Part shown: piece by piece, positions 9,117 through 17,564 of the stretch
Layout: each line of letters opens with the position of its first letter
How positions within the stretch are numbered: the first letter of the stretch is position 1
Assembly: GCF_026626665.1 (NCBI RefSeq)
Contig: NZ_JAPNKE010000002.1
Span: 10,312,001-10,376,000 of the forward strand
DNA length: 64,000 nucleotides
Direction: 5' to 3'
Source of the DNA: Nannocystis pusilla
GTDB taxonomy: Bacteria; Myxococcota_A; Polyangia; Nannocystales; Nannocystaceae
Made by a program: the position numbers and the translations under genes
The notes under the pieces: model-generated
Database searches by the model: none
What the model was told of the DNA's origin: nothing
What the model saw: the letters and a program-made list of their open reading frames with translations, nothing else

Positions 9117-10718
9117 TCATTTGCCGATCAGCACGGTGCCGGCCTTGCCCACCGCGAACACCTCGCCGGTCGGCGCGGCCCAGGCGGCGAACAGCGCCTT
9201 GGCGTCGGCCGGGGTGGCGACGGGGCCCCAGCCGATGCCGTCGAAGGCCACGATCGCGGCGACTCCCTGCTGGGTCTCGCCGGCGCCGAACAGGCGATTG
9301 GCGGCGGTGCCGGCGAACATGTGGAGATAGCCGTTGAGGCCGGGGTTGACGATCTTCCACGCCTGGCCGTCCCAGCGGTGGCCGATCCCGCTGTGGCTGG
9401 CGGCCGCGTAGGCGAGCTGCGGCGTGAGGGCCCACAGGCCGAACGAGGGGTTCGGCGCGCCCATGTTGACGATGTTGGTGCCGTTCCAGCGCAGGGCCCG
9501 ATCGGCGGTGATGAAGGCGTCGTCGGCCGAGAAGGCGCGCAAGGAGATCGTGCGGGCCTTGCTGCCGTCGGGCGTGAACACGGCCTGCGGGGTGTAGACG
9601 GCGAGCTGGGTCTTGACGCCGCCGGTGACGCGCCAGAGCACCTGCTTCTCGCCGTTCTCGTCGTACACGAGCGCGAGCAGGTCCTCCTGGCCGAGCACCG
9701 AGAGGCAAGCGTTGCTCTCCCAGATCGGGTTGAGGTCGACGTAGGGCAGCCACTCGAGGCCGTCCCAGCGGATGACCGCGCCGTCGCTGGCGATCGCGTA
9801 CACGTCGTCGGCGGCGCTGCCGTGGACGCACTCGAGCCGCTTGCCGACGCCGCTGTCGATCGACTTCCAGTTGACGCCGTTGTGGTAGAGCGCGGTGCCG
9901 CTGTTGCCGACGACCCACACGGCCTTGGCGTCGCTGCCCCACACGCTGTAGAAGTCGACGTCGCCGGGGACGCTCTGCTTGGTGAACACGCAGTCGTCGA
10001 GGCAGGCCGGCGGCGGGGTGACGCACATGCCCTGCTGGCACGCCTGGCCGGGCCCGCAGGCGACCGCGTCGGCCCACACGGTGCAGCCGGTGTTCGGGTC
10101 GTCGACGCACTCGCTGACGCCCCCGCCGGTGCACTGGCTGGCGCCGGCGTCGCAGACGTCGACGCAGCCGGCCACGCACGCCCCGTCCTGACACGCCTGA
10201 TCGGCGGCGCACGGCTCGGGCTCGGACCACTCGAGGCAGCCGCCGCGACCGAGGCCGCAGGTGTGCACGGCGCCGTCGCCGACGCACTGGGCCACGCCGT
10301 CCTCACAAGCGTCGACGCAGCCGGTGGTGGTGTCGGTGGTGCTGGTCTCGGTGGTCGCGTCGGTGGTGGTGTCGCGGGTCGTCTCGGTGGTGACTGCGGT
10401 GTCCGCGGTCGCGGTGCCGTCGGTGACGGTGGCGGCGGTGGTCTCGGTCGCGCCCGACTCGGAGGCGCTGACCGCCGATGCCGCGGTGGGGTCGGTGTCG
10501 GTCGGCGTGCCGGTCTCGCTCTCGGAGTCGCTGTTCGAACCAGCGTCGCCGGTGGTCGGGACCGCGGTGTCGCTGGCCGTGGCGCCGCCGGTGCTGGTGG
10601 TGCCGGCGGTGGTGGTGTCGCCGGAGTTCGAGTCGGAGGCGGAGCCGCTGGCGGTGCCGTCGTCACCGCAGGCGGCCGCGACGACGAGGAGCAGGGGGAG
10701 GAGGCGAGGCGAAGCCAT
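9117..10718 (-). CDS. Surface lipoprotein with Thr/Ser linker, Cys-rich repeats and propeller-like C-terminus
   Basis: A 533-residue predicted lipoprotein. The signal peptide ends LLVVAAAC with the lipid Cys at residue 17. Residues 20-135 are a Thr/Ser/Asp/Gly linker. Residues about 136-250 hold three repeated Cys-rich units of the type CVDACEDGVAQCVGDG, likely disulfide-bonded. The rest carries repeated blades such as VWGSDAKAVWVVGNSGTALY and VYAIASDGAVIRWDGLEW, which look like a beta-propeller (a pattern common in myxobacterial secreted lipoproteins). It is probably exposed at the cell surface; ligand unknown. Its upstream region has a cluster of dispersed hairpin repeats. Confidence 0.7.
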   Translation of the reverse strand: MASPRLLPLLLVVAAACGDDGTASGSASDSNSGDTTTAGTTSTGGATASDTAVPTTGDAGSNSDSESETGTPTDTDPTAASAVSASESGATETTAATVTDGTATADTAVTTETTRDTTTDATTETSTTDTTTGCVDACEDGVAQCVGDGAVHTCGLGRGGCLEWSEPEPCAADQACQDGACVAGCVDVCDAGASQCTGGGVSECVDDPNTGCTVWADAVACGPGQACQQGMCVTPPPACLDDCVFTKQSVPGDVDFYSVWGSDAKAVWVVGNSGTALYHNGVNWKSIDSGVGKRLECVHGSAADDVYAIASDGAVIRWDGLEWLPYVDLNPIWESNACLSVLGQEDLLALVYDENGEKQVLWRVTGGVKTQLAVYTPQAVFTPDGSKARTISLRAFSADDAFITADRALRWNGTNIVNMGAPNPSFGLWALTPQLAYAAASHSGIGHRWDGQAWKIVNPGLNGYLHMFAGTAANRLFGAGETQQGVAAIVAFDGIGWGPVATPADAKALFAAWAAPTGEVFAVGKAGTVLIGK

Positions 10719-10770
10719 AAGGCCGGGTATCCCGCGGACGCCGGCGCGGCGTCAAGTCGGGAGATCGACG

Positions 10771-10800
10771 TGTCCTTCAAGGCATGTCACGAGGGACAGG
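10771..10800. repeat. Dispersed hairpin repeat upstream of a lipoprotein gene
   Basis: TGTCCTTCAAGGCATGTCACGAGGGACAGG holds degenerate TGTCC and GGACA arms, 52 bases before the lipoprotein start codon. A further decayed copy lies near 10917-10936 beside the next gene's 3' end. Confidence 0.55.
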
Positions 10801-10943
10801 CGATGCCGCGGCGCGGCGCGGCGCAGACCGGGCCCCGTGGCGCCGGCGGGCGCTCGCAGGCGACCGGGGCAGTCTCGCGCCGCGATTGGTCGCGTCGCGT
10901 CCTGCGTGCCCGTCGAACATGACCTCAAGGCCATGTGAGCCGC

Positions 10944-11519
10944 TCAGCCGGCCGCGAGGCGCAGCAGGGCGGCCAGGACGGCCGGCTCCTGGGCGGCGTT
11001 GAAGTGGCGCGCGCCCGGAACGACCTCGACCTCGGCGCCGAGCCGCTCGCGCCACAGGACCGCGTTGGCCTGGTGGTCGCGGGTGAACGGGTCGCCGTCG
11101 CTCAGGAGGACGGTGAGGCGGGGCACCGCCGCACGCACGCGCGCGAGGTCGGGCAGGTCGTCTTGCCAGGGGAGGATCGTCGGCCACGGCTCGTCGACGC
11201 GCCACCAGCCGGCGACCGCGAGCATGCCGGCGACCCGGGAGCCCGCGGGCAGAGCCGCGAGGGCGTGCAGCAATGCCTGGCAGCCGACGCTGTGGCCGAG
11301 GACAAAGGTGTCCCGAAGGACATCCGGGTCGTCGCCGAGGAGGCGAGCGATCGCGGGGGGCCAGGTGTCGAGGCGCGGGGTGCCGGGGTTCGGGAGGTCG
11401 GCGACGACGACCGGCGCGAACAGCCGCCCGGGCGCGGCCGCGAGCGAGTCGACGAGCCAGGGGTAATAGTCGGAGCGCGGAGTCCCGGCCCAGCGCGGAA
11501 CGACGAGGAGGCGAGGCAT
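10944..11519 (-). CDS. RBBP9/YdeN-family serine hydrolase
   Basis: A 191-residue cytoplasmic alpha/beta hydrolase of the small RBBP9/YdeN type. The family's catalytic triad can be placed: nucleophile Ser in GHSVGC (about residue 97), Asp in LSDGDPF and His in GARHFNAA near the C-terminus. Early residues (MPRLLVVPRWAGTPRSDYYPWL) and the PNPGTPRLDTW segment match the family's substrate loop region. The family has carboxylesterase-like activity on uncertain natural substrates. It stands alone between two gene-poor stretches with dispersed hairpin repeats. The length is normal for the family and the triad is intact, so it should be active. Confidence 0.75.
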   Translation of the reverse strand: MPRLLVVPRWAGTPRSDYYPWLVDSLAAAPGRLFAPVVVADLPNPGTPRLDTWPPAIARLLGDDPDVLRDTFVLGHSVGCQALLHALAALPAGSRVAGMLAVAGWWRVDEPWPTILPWQDDLPDLARVRAAVPRLTVLLSDGDPFTRDHQANAVLWRERLGAEVEVVPGARHFNAAQEPAVLAALLRLAAG

Positions 11520-11818
11520 TCGTCGCGGAGGATAACCCGAACGCGGAGGGCGGCGCGCGAAGGCCGGCGCGGGAGCGGTCGACCGACCGGTTGTGCCGGC
11601 CCGTCACGATGCGTCCGGTACTTCGGCGGTGAAACCAGTGAGTCCTCCATGACCCAGGAGTCCCCGCGGGCGCCGCCGTTGCGCGCCGGCGGTCGATACT
11701 GTCGGCGGAGGCGATCGCCGTCGACCCGTCCCGCCGAGCGAGGACAGCGCGACCTGCACCCGCGTGCATCACATGTCACAAAGGACATGCCCCGACGAGC
11801 ATGTCCTTGCGCGCAGGA
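11520..11818. other. Gene-free stretch with dispersed hairpin repeats
   Basis: No convincing gene. Two TGTCC/GGACA repeat units lie at its right end (11771-11821), next to the 3' end of the DUF1552 gene. The left part should hold the promoter of the hydrolase that starts at 11519. Confidence 0.45.
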
Positions 11819-11821
11819 TCA
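11771..11821. repeat. Two dispersed hairpin repeats at the DUF1552 gene end
   Basis: ACATGTCACAAAGGACATGC and GCATGTCCTTGCGCGCAGGAT sit side by side just beyond the 3' end of the DUF1552 gene, where a terminator would be expected. Confidence 0.65.
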
Positions 11822-13189
11822 CGTCACAGCAGCAGGCCGGGGAGCGGGCCGGAGCCGACGTCGATGTCGTTCTCGCCGTAGTTGGCGATCGAGGTCTGGC
11901 CCATCGCGTGGAGGATGCCGACCAGCAGGCGGTGGTGGGCGACGTCCTGGTGGGTGACGAAGCGGCCCGAGTTCAAAGGTCTTGCCGCCGACGACGACGA
12001 ACGGCATCTCGGTGAACTGGTGGGTCTGGCCGTGGCCGACCTCGGTGCCCCACACGATCATCGTGTTGTCGAGCATGGTGCCGTCGCCCTCGGGGACGGC
12101 CGCGAGGGCGTCGGCGAGCTCGCGGATCTTCTCGGCGTAGTAGCGGCGGATCCCGCGGAGGTAGGCCTCGGCCTCGCTGTTCTCGGGGGCGTTGTGGGTG
12201 TGCGCGTGGTGGAAGTCGGTCATGGGCGCCGGGATCCACGGGTACGTGTTGGCGTCCCACTCGCCGCGCGCGACCTGCAGGGTGACGACGCGGGTGAGGT
12301 CGCAGCGCAGCGCGGCGGTGATCAGCTGGATGTGGCGCGACAGCACCTCCGCGCTCGACTCGTTGGCGACGTGATCGATCGGCTCGCCGAGCGGCGGGAC
12401 CTCGCACTGATAGCCGCCTACCAGCGCGGCCTCGATGTCGCCGAGGGCCGCCAGGTGCGACTCGATCTTCGGCCGCTCGTCGCCGCCGACCTTGAACTTC
12501 AGGCCCTCGAGCTCGGCGCGCACGACGCCCATCGAGCTCATGCGCTTGGCCTTGAGCCGCTCGTAGGCCTCCTTGTCGAGGGTGGCCAGGCCGAACAGCT
12601 GGTCGTAGGCGTGCTGCGGGTTCTCGTACAGCTCGCTCGGGGTGTCGGGCGCAGTGAACGACATGCGGTTGGCGACGTGGACGCCGCCGACCTGGTAGCC
12701 GAGGTGCAGCGAGTGCAGCGGGGTGGTGCCGGCGAGGCCGTCGGCGATGACTTGATCGATCGAGGCGTTGACATTGCCGCCCCAGCCGAGCGGGTCGTCG
12801 GGCGGGGCGCCGCCGTGCTTGTACTTGTCGCCGGGGAGCTGCTCGGAGCCGGTGAACAGCAGCGGCATGCCGCGCGTGTGCGGGCCGGCGCCGCCCTGGC
12901 CGTTGAGGCGCATGCCCTTGAGGACGATCAGGTTGTCGTGCTGATAGGGCGCGAGCGGGGCCAGCAGCTCGGGCAGGACGAAGTCGGTCTCGGTGCCGGT
13001 CGGGTTCCAGAACTTGTGGAGGGTGCCGTGCGGCGTGTAGACGAGGATCAGCCGGCGCGGCGCGGGGTCGGTCTCGCCGCGGGCGTCGAGCAGCGGGACG
13101 AAGGGGGCGCACGCGGCTCCGAGCCCGAGCGCCTGCAGCAGCTTGCGACGGCCCCAGCGGCCGCTCTTGCGATGATTCGTTGCGGTCAT
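11819..13189 (-). CDS. DUF1552 secreted protein, frameshifted near its C-terminus
   Basis: About 455 residues. The N-terminus GRWGRRKLLQALGLGAACA looks like a twin-arginine signal, as is usual for DUF1552 proteins, which occur next to DUF1592-type cytochromes in Planctomycetes and myxobacteria. Recognisable family segments are LIYTPHGTLHKFWNPTG-like, GGNVNASIDQ and WGTEVGHGQTHQFTEMPF. After GGKTF near 11975 the frame changes. Removing one T from an AAA/TTT run restores GRFVTHQDVAHHRLLVGIL and ends at NYGENDIDVGSGPLPGLLL with a stop at 11824, while the frame as read ends in Arg/Pro nonsense at 11819. The biochemical role of the family is unknown. It lies 13 bases downstream of the DUF1592 gene and is surely co-transcribed. 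Confidence 0.8.
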   Translation of the reverse strand: MTATNHRKSGRWGRRKLLQALGLGAACAPFVPLLDARGETDPAPRRLILVYTPHGTLHKFWNPTGTETDFVLPELLAPLAPYQHDNLIVLKGMRLNGQGGAGPHTRGMPLLFTGSEQLPGDKYKHGGAPPDDPLGWGGNVNASIDQVIADGLAGTTPLHSLHLGYQVGGVHVANRMSFTAPDTPSELYENPQHAYDQLFGLATLDKEAYERLKAKRMSSMGVVRAELEGLKFKVGGDERPKIESHLAALGDIEAALVGGYQCEVPPLGEPIDHVANESSAEVLSRHIQLITAALRCDLTRVVTLQVARGEWDANTYPWIPAPMTDFHHAHTHNAPENSEAEAYLRGIRRYYAEKIRELADALAAVPEGDGTMLDNTMIVWGTEVGHGQTHQFTEMPFVVVGGKTFELGPLRHPPGRRPPPPAGRHPPRDGPDLDRQLRRERHRRRLRPAPRPAAVT

Positions 13190-13202
13190 GGCGGCGGCTC
13201 CT

Positions 13203-14933
13203 TCACTCGGCGGCGAACACGAGGGTGCGGAAGGCGGGGCTCGTGACGATGTCGCCGAGCAGGGCGCGCATGTCACCGTCGTGGGCGGCGAAGCGGTCCT
13301 GCAGGTCGGCGACCTGGCAGGTGTCGGCGGTGGCGAGGATCCGTCCGAGCGCGTAGGTGGTCCACTGGAAGGCGACGCAGTCGCGCACGACGGGGTCGTC
13401 GGCGAGCAGGTGCGCCAGCTCGACGGGGCCGTCGAATGCTTTCTCGGTGATGCCGTAGCCGCGCAGGGTGCCGCTCTCGTCGACGGGCAGGCCGTTCTCG
13501 AGCTCGCGCACGACGCCGAACGCGTCGTAGCCCTCGAAGCCGAAGCCGATGCCGTCGATGAAGAGGTGGCAGCCGGCGCAGCTCGGCTCGCTCGAGTGCT
13601 TCTCGAAGCGCTCGCGGGTGGTGGCGTTCGGGTCGGGCGGCGGCGGGAAGATGTTGTTCGGCGGGGCCGGCAAGAAGGTGCACAGCAGGCTCTCGAGCAC
13701 GACGACGCCGCGCAGCACCGGCGAGGACTGGCCGGGGTTGGCGTGGGTGGCGAGCCAGCCGACTTGCGTGAGCAGGCCGGCGCGGCGGGCCGGGTCGAGC
13801 TGGACGTAGCTGCCCGGCTCGGCCGGCTGGGCCAGGCCGTAGAGCGGCAGCAGCTCGTCGGGGACGGGCGAGTAGGGCGCGGTGAGGAGGGTCGAGAGGC
13901 GCGCGTCGTCGTCGCGGATCACCATGGCCATGAAGTCGGCGGCCTCGCGCTTCATCGCCTCGCGCAGGTCGTCGCCGAACTCCGGCACGAGCGGGTGCGG
14001 CGACTTCTCGACCCAGTCGAGGTGGTCGAGCTCGAGCCACTGGACCGCGAAGGCCCCGAGGCCGCGCCGCGCCTTGTCGTCGGCGAGCATGCGCTCCAAC
14101 TGGGCCTGCAACTGGGCGTCGTCCTGCAGCTGGCCGGCGTCGGCGGCGGCCCGCAAGGCGTCGTCGGGCATGCTGTTCCACAGGAAGTAGGACAGCCGCG
14201 CGGCCAGCTCGTGATCGCCGAGCGGGGTCCAGCCGCGCTCGTCCGGCGCGCCGGCGCCGAGCTCGACCTGGTAGAGGAAGTAGGGCGACTGCAGCATGGT
14301 GGCGATCACCTGCCGCACTGCCGTGGCCGGGGTCTCGCCCGCGAGCGCGCGCGTGAGGTCGTAGACGCCGACGTAGCGGTCGACCTCCTCGGAAGTCAGC
14401 GGCTTGCGCAGGGCGCGGGCGCCGAAGTCGGCGATGAATTCGCGGACGCAGCTGCCGAGCTCGGGCGCGTCGGGGGCGAGGTTCTGCACGTCGCACGGGA
14501 CGAGGCCGACGAGGTCGGCGACGCCCGCCACCTTCTCGGCGATGTCGGCCAGTGAGGCGACGCCGATGGTGTCGAGCGGGACGACGACGTTGCTGTCGAA
14601 GGGTCCGACCTTGGCGTCGAGGCCGTCGAGCGCGCTCGAGGGGACGTCGGCGACGCCGAGCAGGTCCTGGATCGTGAAGTCGTACTGGGCGCGGGTGAGG
14701 CGGCGCAGCGGGGTGGGCGAGAGATCGAGGGTCTGACACTCCTCCGCGGGCGGGGCCTCGCCGGTGGTCGGCTCGCCGGTGGTGGGAACGGTATCGGTGG
14801 TGCCGGGAGTGCCGCTTTCGCTGGCCGCGGTGGCGCCGGTGTCGGGCCCGTCGCTCGTGTTGGCGGCGCCGCTGTAACAGCCGCTCGCCACGCACAACCA
14901 TAGTGATGCGCTGATCGATCTGCGCCGCTGCAT
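13203..14933 (-). CDS. DUF1592/DUF1588-type cytochrome-like lipoprotein
   Basis: A 576-residue lipoprotein (LWLCVASGC; lipid Cys about residue 19) with a short Thr/Gly linker. The multi-domain DUF1587-DUF1595-DUF1592-DUF1588-DUF1585 arrangement follows. Landmarks are LRRLTRAQYDFTIQDLLG (DUF1587), RLSYFLWNSMPDDALR (DUF1592), HANPGQSSPVLRGVVVLE (DUF1588), one CxxCH haem motif (EPSCAGCHLFIDGIGFG) and a DUF1585-like end (RDCVAFQWTTYALGR). The haem motif implies a c-type cytochrome exported to the envelope. GGAGG lies 5 bases before the ATG at 14933, which decides the start. It is the first gene of a two-gene operon with DUF1552. Partner proteins of this kind are thought to act together in an oxidative process, but no reaction is established. 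Confidence 0.82.
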   Translation of the reverse strand: MQRRRSISASLWLCVASGCYSGAANTSDGPDTGATAASESGTPGTTDTVPTTGEPTTGEAPPAEECQTLDLSPTPLRRLTRAQYDFTIQDLLGVADVPSSALDGLDAKVGPFDSNVVVPLDTIGVASLADIAEKVAGVADLVGLVPCDVQNLAPDAPELGSCVREFIADFGARALRKPLTSEEVDRYVGVYDLTRALAGETPATAVRQVIATMLQSPYFLYQVELGAGAPDERGWTPLGDHELAARLSYFLWNSMPDDALRAAADAGQLQDDAQLQAQLERMLADDKARRGLGAFAVQWLELDHLDWVEKSPHPLVPEFGDDLREAMKREAADFMAMVIRDDDARLSTLLTAPYSPVPDELLPLYGLAQPAEPGSYVQLDPARRAGLLTQVGWLATHANPGQSSPVLRGVVVLESLLCTFLPAPPNNIFPPPPDPNATTRERFEKHSSEPSCAGCHLFIDGIGFGFEGYDAFGVVRELENGLPVDESGTLRGYGITEKAFDGPVELAHLLADDPVVRDCVAFQWTTYALGRILATADTCQVADLQDRFAAHDGDMRALLGDIVTSPAFRTLVFAAE

Positions 14934-15668
14934 CCTCACCTCCGCGTCCCCTGCATCCTCCATCTTTGAAGCGGCGACGAAGATCGTGTCAAGCTCACGC
15001 GAGCGCGCACGCGAGGCCGTGACGCGGCGAGGGGGCCATCTGTCCCGAGGGCCAGGGACCCCGGCGGTGCATCGCGTGCCCCACTGCGGGCCGAGAGCAC
15101 GCGGAGCGATCGGCGCGTGCGTGGGCTCGAGGTGGTGGAGAGCGTGGGGCGAAGGTCGGGGACGCGCTGTGGACGACGCGGGCCACGACCCGAGCGGGCA
15201 GTCGAGGACGTGGGGCGATGGCTCGCTCCGTATGCGCGAAGGCCGTCTGCACTCACGTGTCGAACGGTGAGGAGGGGCGACGCGTCGTCGGGATCGAGCT
15301 TCGCTCGCGCGTGCATCGGCTCGACGACGCGCGCGGGGCGACGTGCACGACGAGCGCCGGGATCGCCTCGCCACGCGCGCGACGCTCGCTCGCGGTCCGC
15401 GGTAGCGACGGGGCGAGCGAACGCAGGGCCTGGCGATCGCCACAATGCTTCGCGCCGGCCGAGCGGCGCTCCGCGTGGGCGTCGCGCCGTCGCTCGTGGT
15501 GTCGCCGGCGGAGGAAGTGTTGCGTCATGACAGGCGACCGGGGCGGATGTCGCAGGCGAGGCGAAGAAAAGGCCGCCGCGGACGTTTGAGGTCGCGCTCG
15601 TGGGCGGCAGTGGACCCGCACGGCAGCCGCGGCCATGCTGGGCGAGGCCGTAAGAAGCCGTCGATACG
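14934..15668. other. Gene-free stretch of about 730 bp
   Basis: Between the divergent DUF1592 operon and a small peptide gene there is no frame with a believable start and composition. It should carry promoters in both directions, but I can pick out no clear -35/-10 pair. Confidence 0.4.
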
Positions 15669-15688
15669 CGGGTCCACTTGGGGACCCG
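15669..15688 (+). promoter_or_regulatory. Hairpin in the leader of the small peptide gene
   Basis: CGGGTCC, 6-base loop, GGACCCG: a perfect 7-bp stem that ends a few bases before the AAAGGGAG ribosome site of the 16-codon peptide gene. It could stabilise the leader or influence access to the ribosome site. It is unlike the dispersed repeat in sequence outside the GGTCC/GGACC core. Confidence 0.4.
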
Positions 15689-15703
15689 AGAAAGGGAGAC
15701 GTC

Positions 15704-15754
15704 ATGAAGGTAAAGAGCAAGGTCAAGGCTGGCCCGACCATCGCCATGGCCTGA
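15704..15754 (+). CDS. 16-residue KVKAG peptide, possible RiPP precursor remnant or leader peptide
   Basis: The short frame encodes MKVKSKVKAGPTIAMA. Three things argue that it is real: a strong ribosome site (AAAGGGAG, 6 bases before the ATG), codons and composition unlike the surrounding GC-rich noise (Lys AAG/AAA, Val), and a perfect terminator-like hairpin 9 bases after the stop. The MKVKSKVKAG start resembles the short MKVKTxVKAG-type peptides annotated in cyanobacteria and myxobacteria, which usually continue into an Asn/His-rich core. Here the peptide stops after PTIAMA. No modifying enzyme lies nearby. It could be a truncated precursor, a regulatory leader or a tiny functional peptide. 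Confidence 0.45.
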   Translation: MKVKSKVKAGPTIAMA

Positions 15755-15763
15755 GCCGCCTGC

Positions 15764-15786
15764 GCGGCGCCCTCCTCGGGCGCCGC
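15764..15786 (+). terminator. Strong hairpin terminator after the small peptide gene
   Basis: Perfect 9-bp stem GCGGCGCCC / GGGCGCCGC with a 5-base loop, beginning 9 bases after the peptide's TGA and followed by GTGTTT. Confidence 0.65.
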
Positions 15787-15850
15787 GTGTTTCGAAGGCC
15801 TGGGCGCCACAGCGGCCCGCTCCTTCGCGGGCTCGACCGGATTTCGATAG

Positions 15851-15865
15851 CTGTCCGAAAGGACA
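15851..15865. repeat. Dispersed hairpin repeat, GAAA loop
   Basis: CTGTCC-GAAA-GGACA: five paired bases closed by a GNRA-type tetraloop, in the space upstream of the efflux adaptor gene. Confidence 0.6.
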
Positions 15866-16138
15866 CATGGTCGAAGGACCCGCTCGAGGACGGGAGGCGA
15901 GCAGCTTCGGTCGAGGCGATCGATCGAGCGGTGGCAGATCGTTTTCGCGGAGCGCGGGCTCGGTACCGGAGCACACGCGAGGGCGAGGATGGAGAGGGAG
16001 CGGTCCGCCTGACCGCATCCGGAGTTCGCGCCCGAACCGCCCGCGCCGCGGCGCTTCTCGGGTCCGCGCCGGTCCGATCGTTTGTCGGCGAGTCGCGCGG
16101 CGGGGAATGCGTCCGCGCCGCAGCGGGCGGGGCCGTGG

Positions 16139-17506
16139 ATGCAGCGCAAGGGGCGGTCCCGCTTGACCGCGGCGGCGCCGCGGGACAGTGTGTCGAGCGT
16201 GCCGCTCGCCCTCGCGCGCGTCGTCCTGCTCACGGCCCTGCTGGCGGCGGCGTGTACGAGCGCGCCGGCCGACGCCGGCAAGGCGGCCGCGGGGCCGCAG
16301 CCGCGGGCGGTCGAGGTGGCGGAGGCTCGCGCCGCGCCCCATCCGCGGCTCCTGACGCTCTCGGGCACTCTCGCGGCGCTCGAAAAAGTGCAGGTGGCGG
16401 CGCGGGTCGAGGGGCCGATCACGGAGGTGAAGGTCGACCTCGGCGACCGCGTGACCCGCGAGCAAGAGCTGGCGGCGATCCGTCCGATCGACTACCGCGC
16501 GCGCGTGTCGGAGGTCGAGGCCTCGCTGGCGCAGGCGGAGATCGACGTGAAGCGGCTGGAGAGCCTCGGCGGGGTGGCGACGCAGGAGGAGCTCGAGAAG
16601 GCGCGGACGCGGCTCGCGGGGGCCAAGGCGCAGCGCTCGCAGGCGTCGCGCCAGCTCGGCGACACGACGGTGCGGGCGCCGTTCGCGGGGGCGATCGCGG
16701 CGCGACACGTGGCGCCGGGGACGTACGTGAAGCCGGGCACGGCGCTGTTCGACCTGGTCGCCGACGACAAGCTGCGGCTCACGGTCGAGGTGCCCGAGCG
16801 CTACGCGGCGCTGGTCCAGATCGGCACGCCGGCGACGGTGACGCTCAAGGACTCGCTGGTCGGCGAGCCCGGCGAGGCGGGGGCGAAGATCGCCGCGGGC
16901 GCCGGCGCGGTGCAGGCCGCGGTGACGCGGGTGTCGCCGGTGGTGTCGCCGACGACGCGCACGTTCACGGTCGAGGCGGTGTTCTCGCCGGCCGGCAGCG
17001 TGCTCCGCCCGGGCATGTTCACGGTGGCGACGCTGTCGCTCGGCCACGAGGCGGGCAGCGTCCGCGTGCCGCGGGCCGCCGTGTTCCACGTGCTCGGCCG
17101 CGACCGGGTGATGCGCGTCGAGGACGCGGTGGCAGTCGCTCACGACGTCGACCTCGTCGCCGAGGAGGGCGGCGACGCGATCGTCCTCGGGCTCGAGCCG
17201 GGCTCGCAGGTGATCGTCCGCGGGGCGGCGCTGATCGCCCCGGGCACGCCGGTGGCGCCCAGCGCGGCGAAGGACATGTCCGTCGGGACAGGCCCCGAGG
17301 GCCAGGGCGCGAAGGACATGCCCCACGAGCCAGGCGAGAAATCCGCGGAGACGAAGGCTCTGGCGCCGGCGGGGACGCCTGAAGGTAAGGACATGCCCCC
17401 GGGGCTAGGCGAGAAGAGCGCGGAGGCGAAGGCTGCGGCGCGGGCGGGGGCGCCTGAAAAAAAGGACATGCCCGGAGGGGCAGGCGCGAAGGAGAAGGCG
17501 CCGTGA
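16139..17506 (+). CDS. RND efflux periplasmic adaptor (membrane fusion protein), lipoprotein
   Basis: Adaptor that links an inner-membrane RND pump to an outer-membrane channel. The signal peptide ends LLAAAC, so it is lipid-anchored. After it come the barrel-sandwich halves (VQVAARVEGPITEVKVDLGD and GTYVKPGTALFDLVADDKL) flanking a helical hairpin (about 110-165, SEVEASLAQAEIDVKRLESL), then the beta-barrel and membrane-proximal domains. The C-terminal ~80 residues are abnormal: KDM(S/P) units repeated four times (AKDMSVGTG, AKDMPHEPG, GKDMPPGLG, KKDMPGGAG), encoded by tandem copies of the dispersed repeat. The start is uncertain; ATG at 16139 or a GTG near 16190 both keep the signal. The next gene encodes the pump. 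Confidence 0.85.
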   Translation: MQRKGRSRLTAAAPRDSVSSVPLALARVVLLTALLAAACTSAPADAGKAAAGPQPRAVEVAEARAAPHPRLLTLSGTLAALEKVQVAARVEGPITEVKVDLGDRVTREQELAAIRPIDYRARVSEVEASLAQAEIDVKRLESLGGVATQEELEKARTRLAGAKAQRSQASRQLGDTTVRAPFAGAIAARHVAPGTYVKPGTALFDLVADDKLRLTVEVPERYAALVQIGTPATVTLKDSLVGEPGEAGAKIAAGAGAVQAAVTRVSPVVSPTTRTFTVEAVFSPAGSVLRPGMFTVATLSLGHEAGSVRVPRAAVFHVLGRDRVMRVEDAVAVAHDVDLVAEEGGDAIVLGLEPGSQVIVRGAALIAPGTPVAPSAAKDMSVGTGPEGQGAKDMPHEPGEKSAETKALAPAGTPEGKDMPPGLGEKSAEAKAAARAGAPEKKDMPGGAGAKEKAP

Positions 17507-17564
17507 CGACGGCCGCCGCAGACATGCCCGGAGGGGCAGGCGCGAAGGGGAAGGCGCCGTGACG
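17272..17564 (+). repeat. Array of dispersed repeats and a 44-bp direct duplication at the adaptor/pump junction
   Basis: Repeat units begin near 17272, 17331, 17390 and 17464, each with GGACATG(T/C)CC followed by GGGACAGG, GAGCCAGG or GGGGCAGG. In addition, a 44-base block at 17465-17508 recurs at 17521-17564 with one mismatch. The second copy supplies the GTG start of the pump gene. The first copy supplies the adaptor's stop and an abandoned GTG that now opens only an 18-codon frame. Before the duplication, stop and start would have overlapped as GTGA. Confidence 0.85.

Noticed and set aside
10320..10640. Simple-sequence repeats in the lipoprotein linker
   Set aside because: GGTGGTGTCGGT-like runs encode the Thr/Ser linker and are ordinary low-complexity coding sequence, not a separate element. 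The same applies to 37800-37930, 41750-41790 and 60770-61010.
16082..16138. Upstream ATG at 16082 as start of the RND adaptor
   Set aside because: It adds 19 Arg/Ala-rich residues before the lipoprotein signal, which would then lie too far inside the protein. The ATG at 16139 or a later GTG is more plausible.
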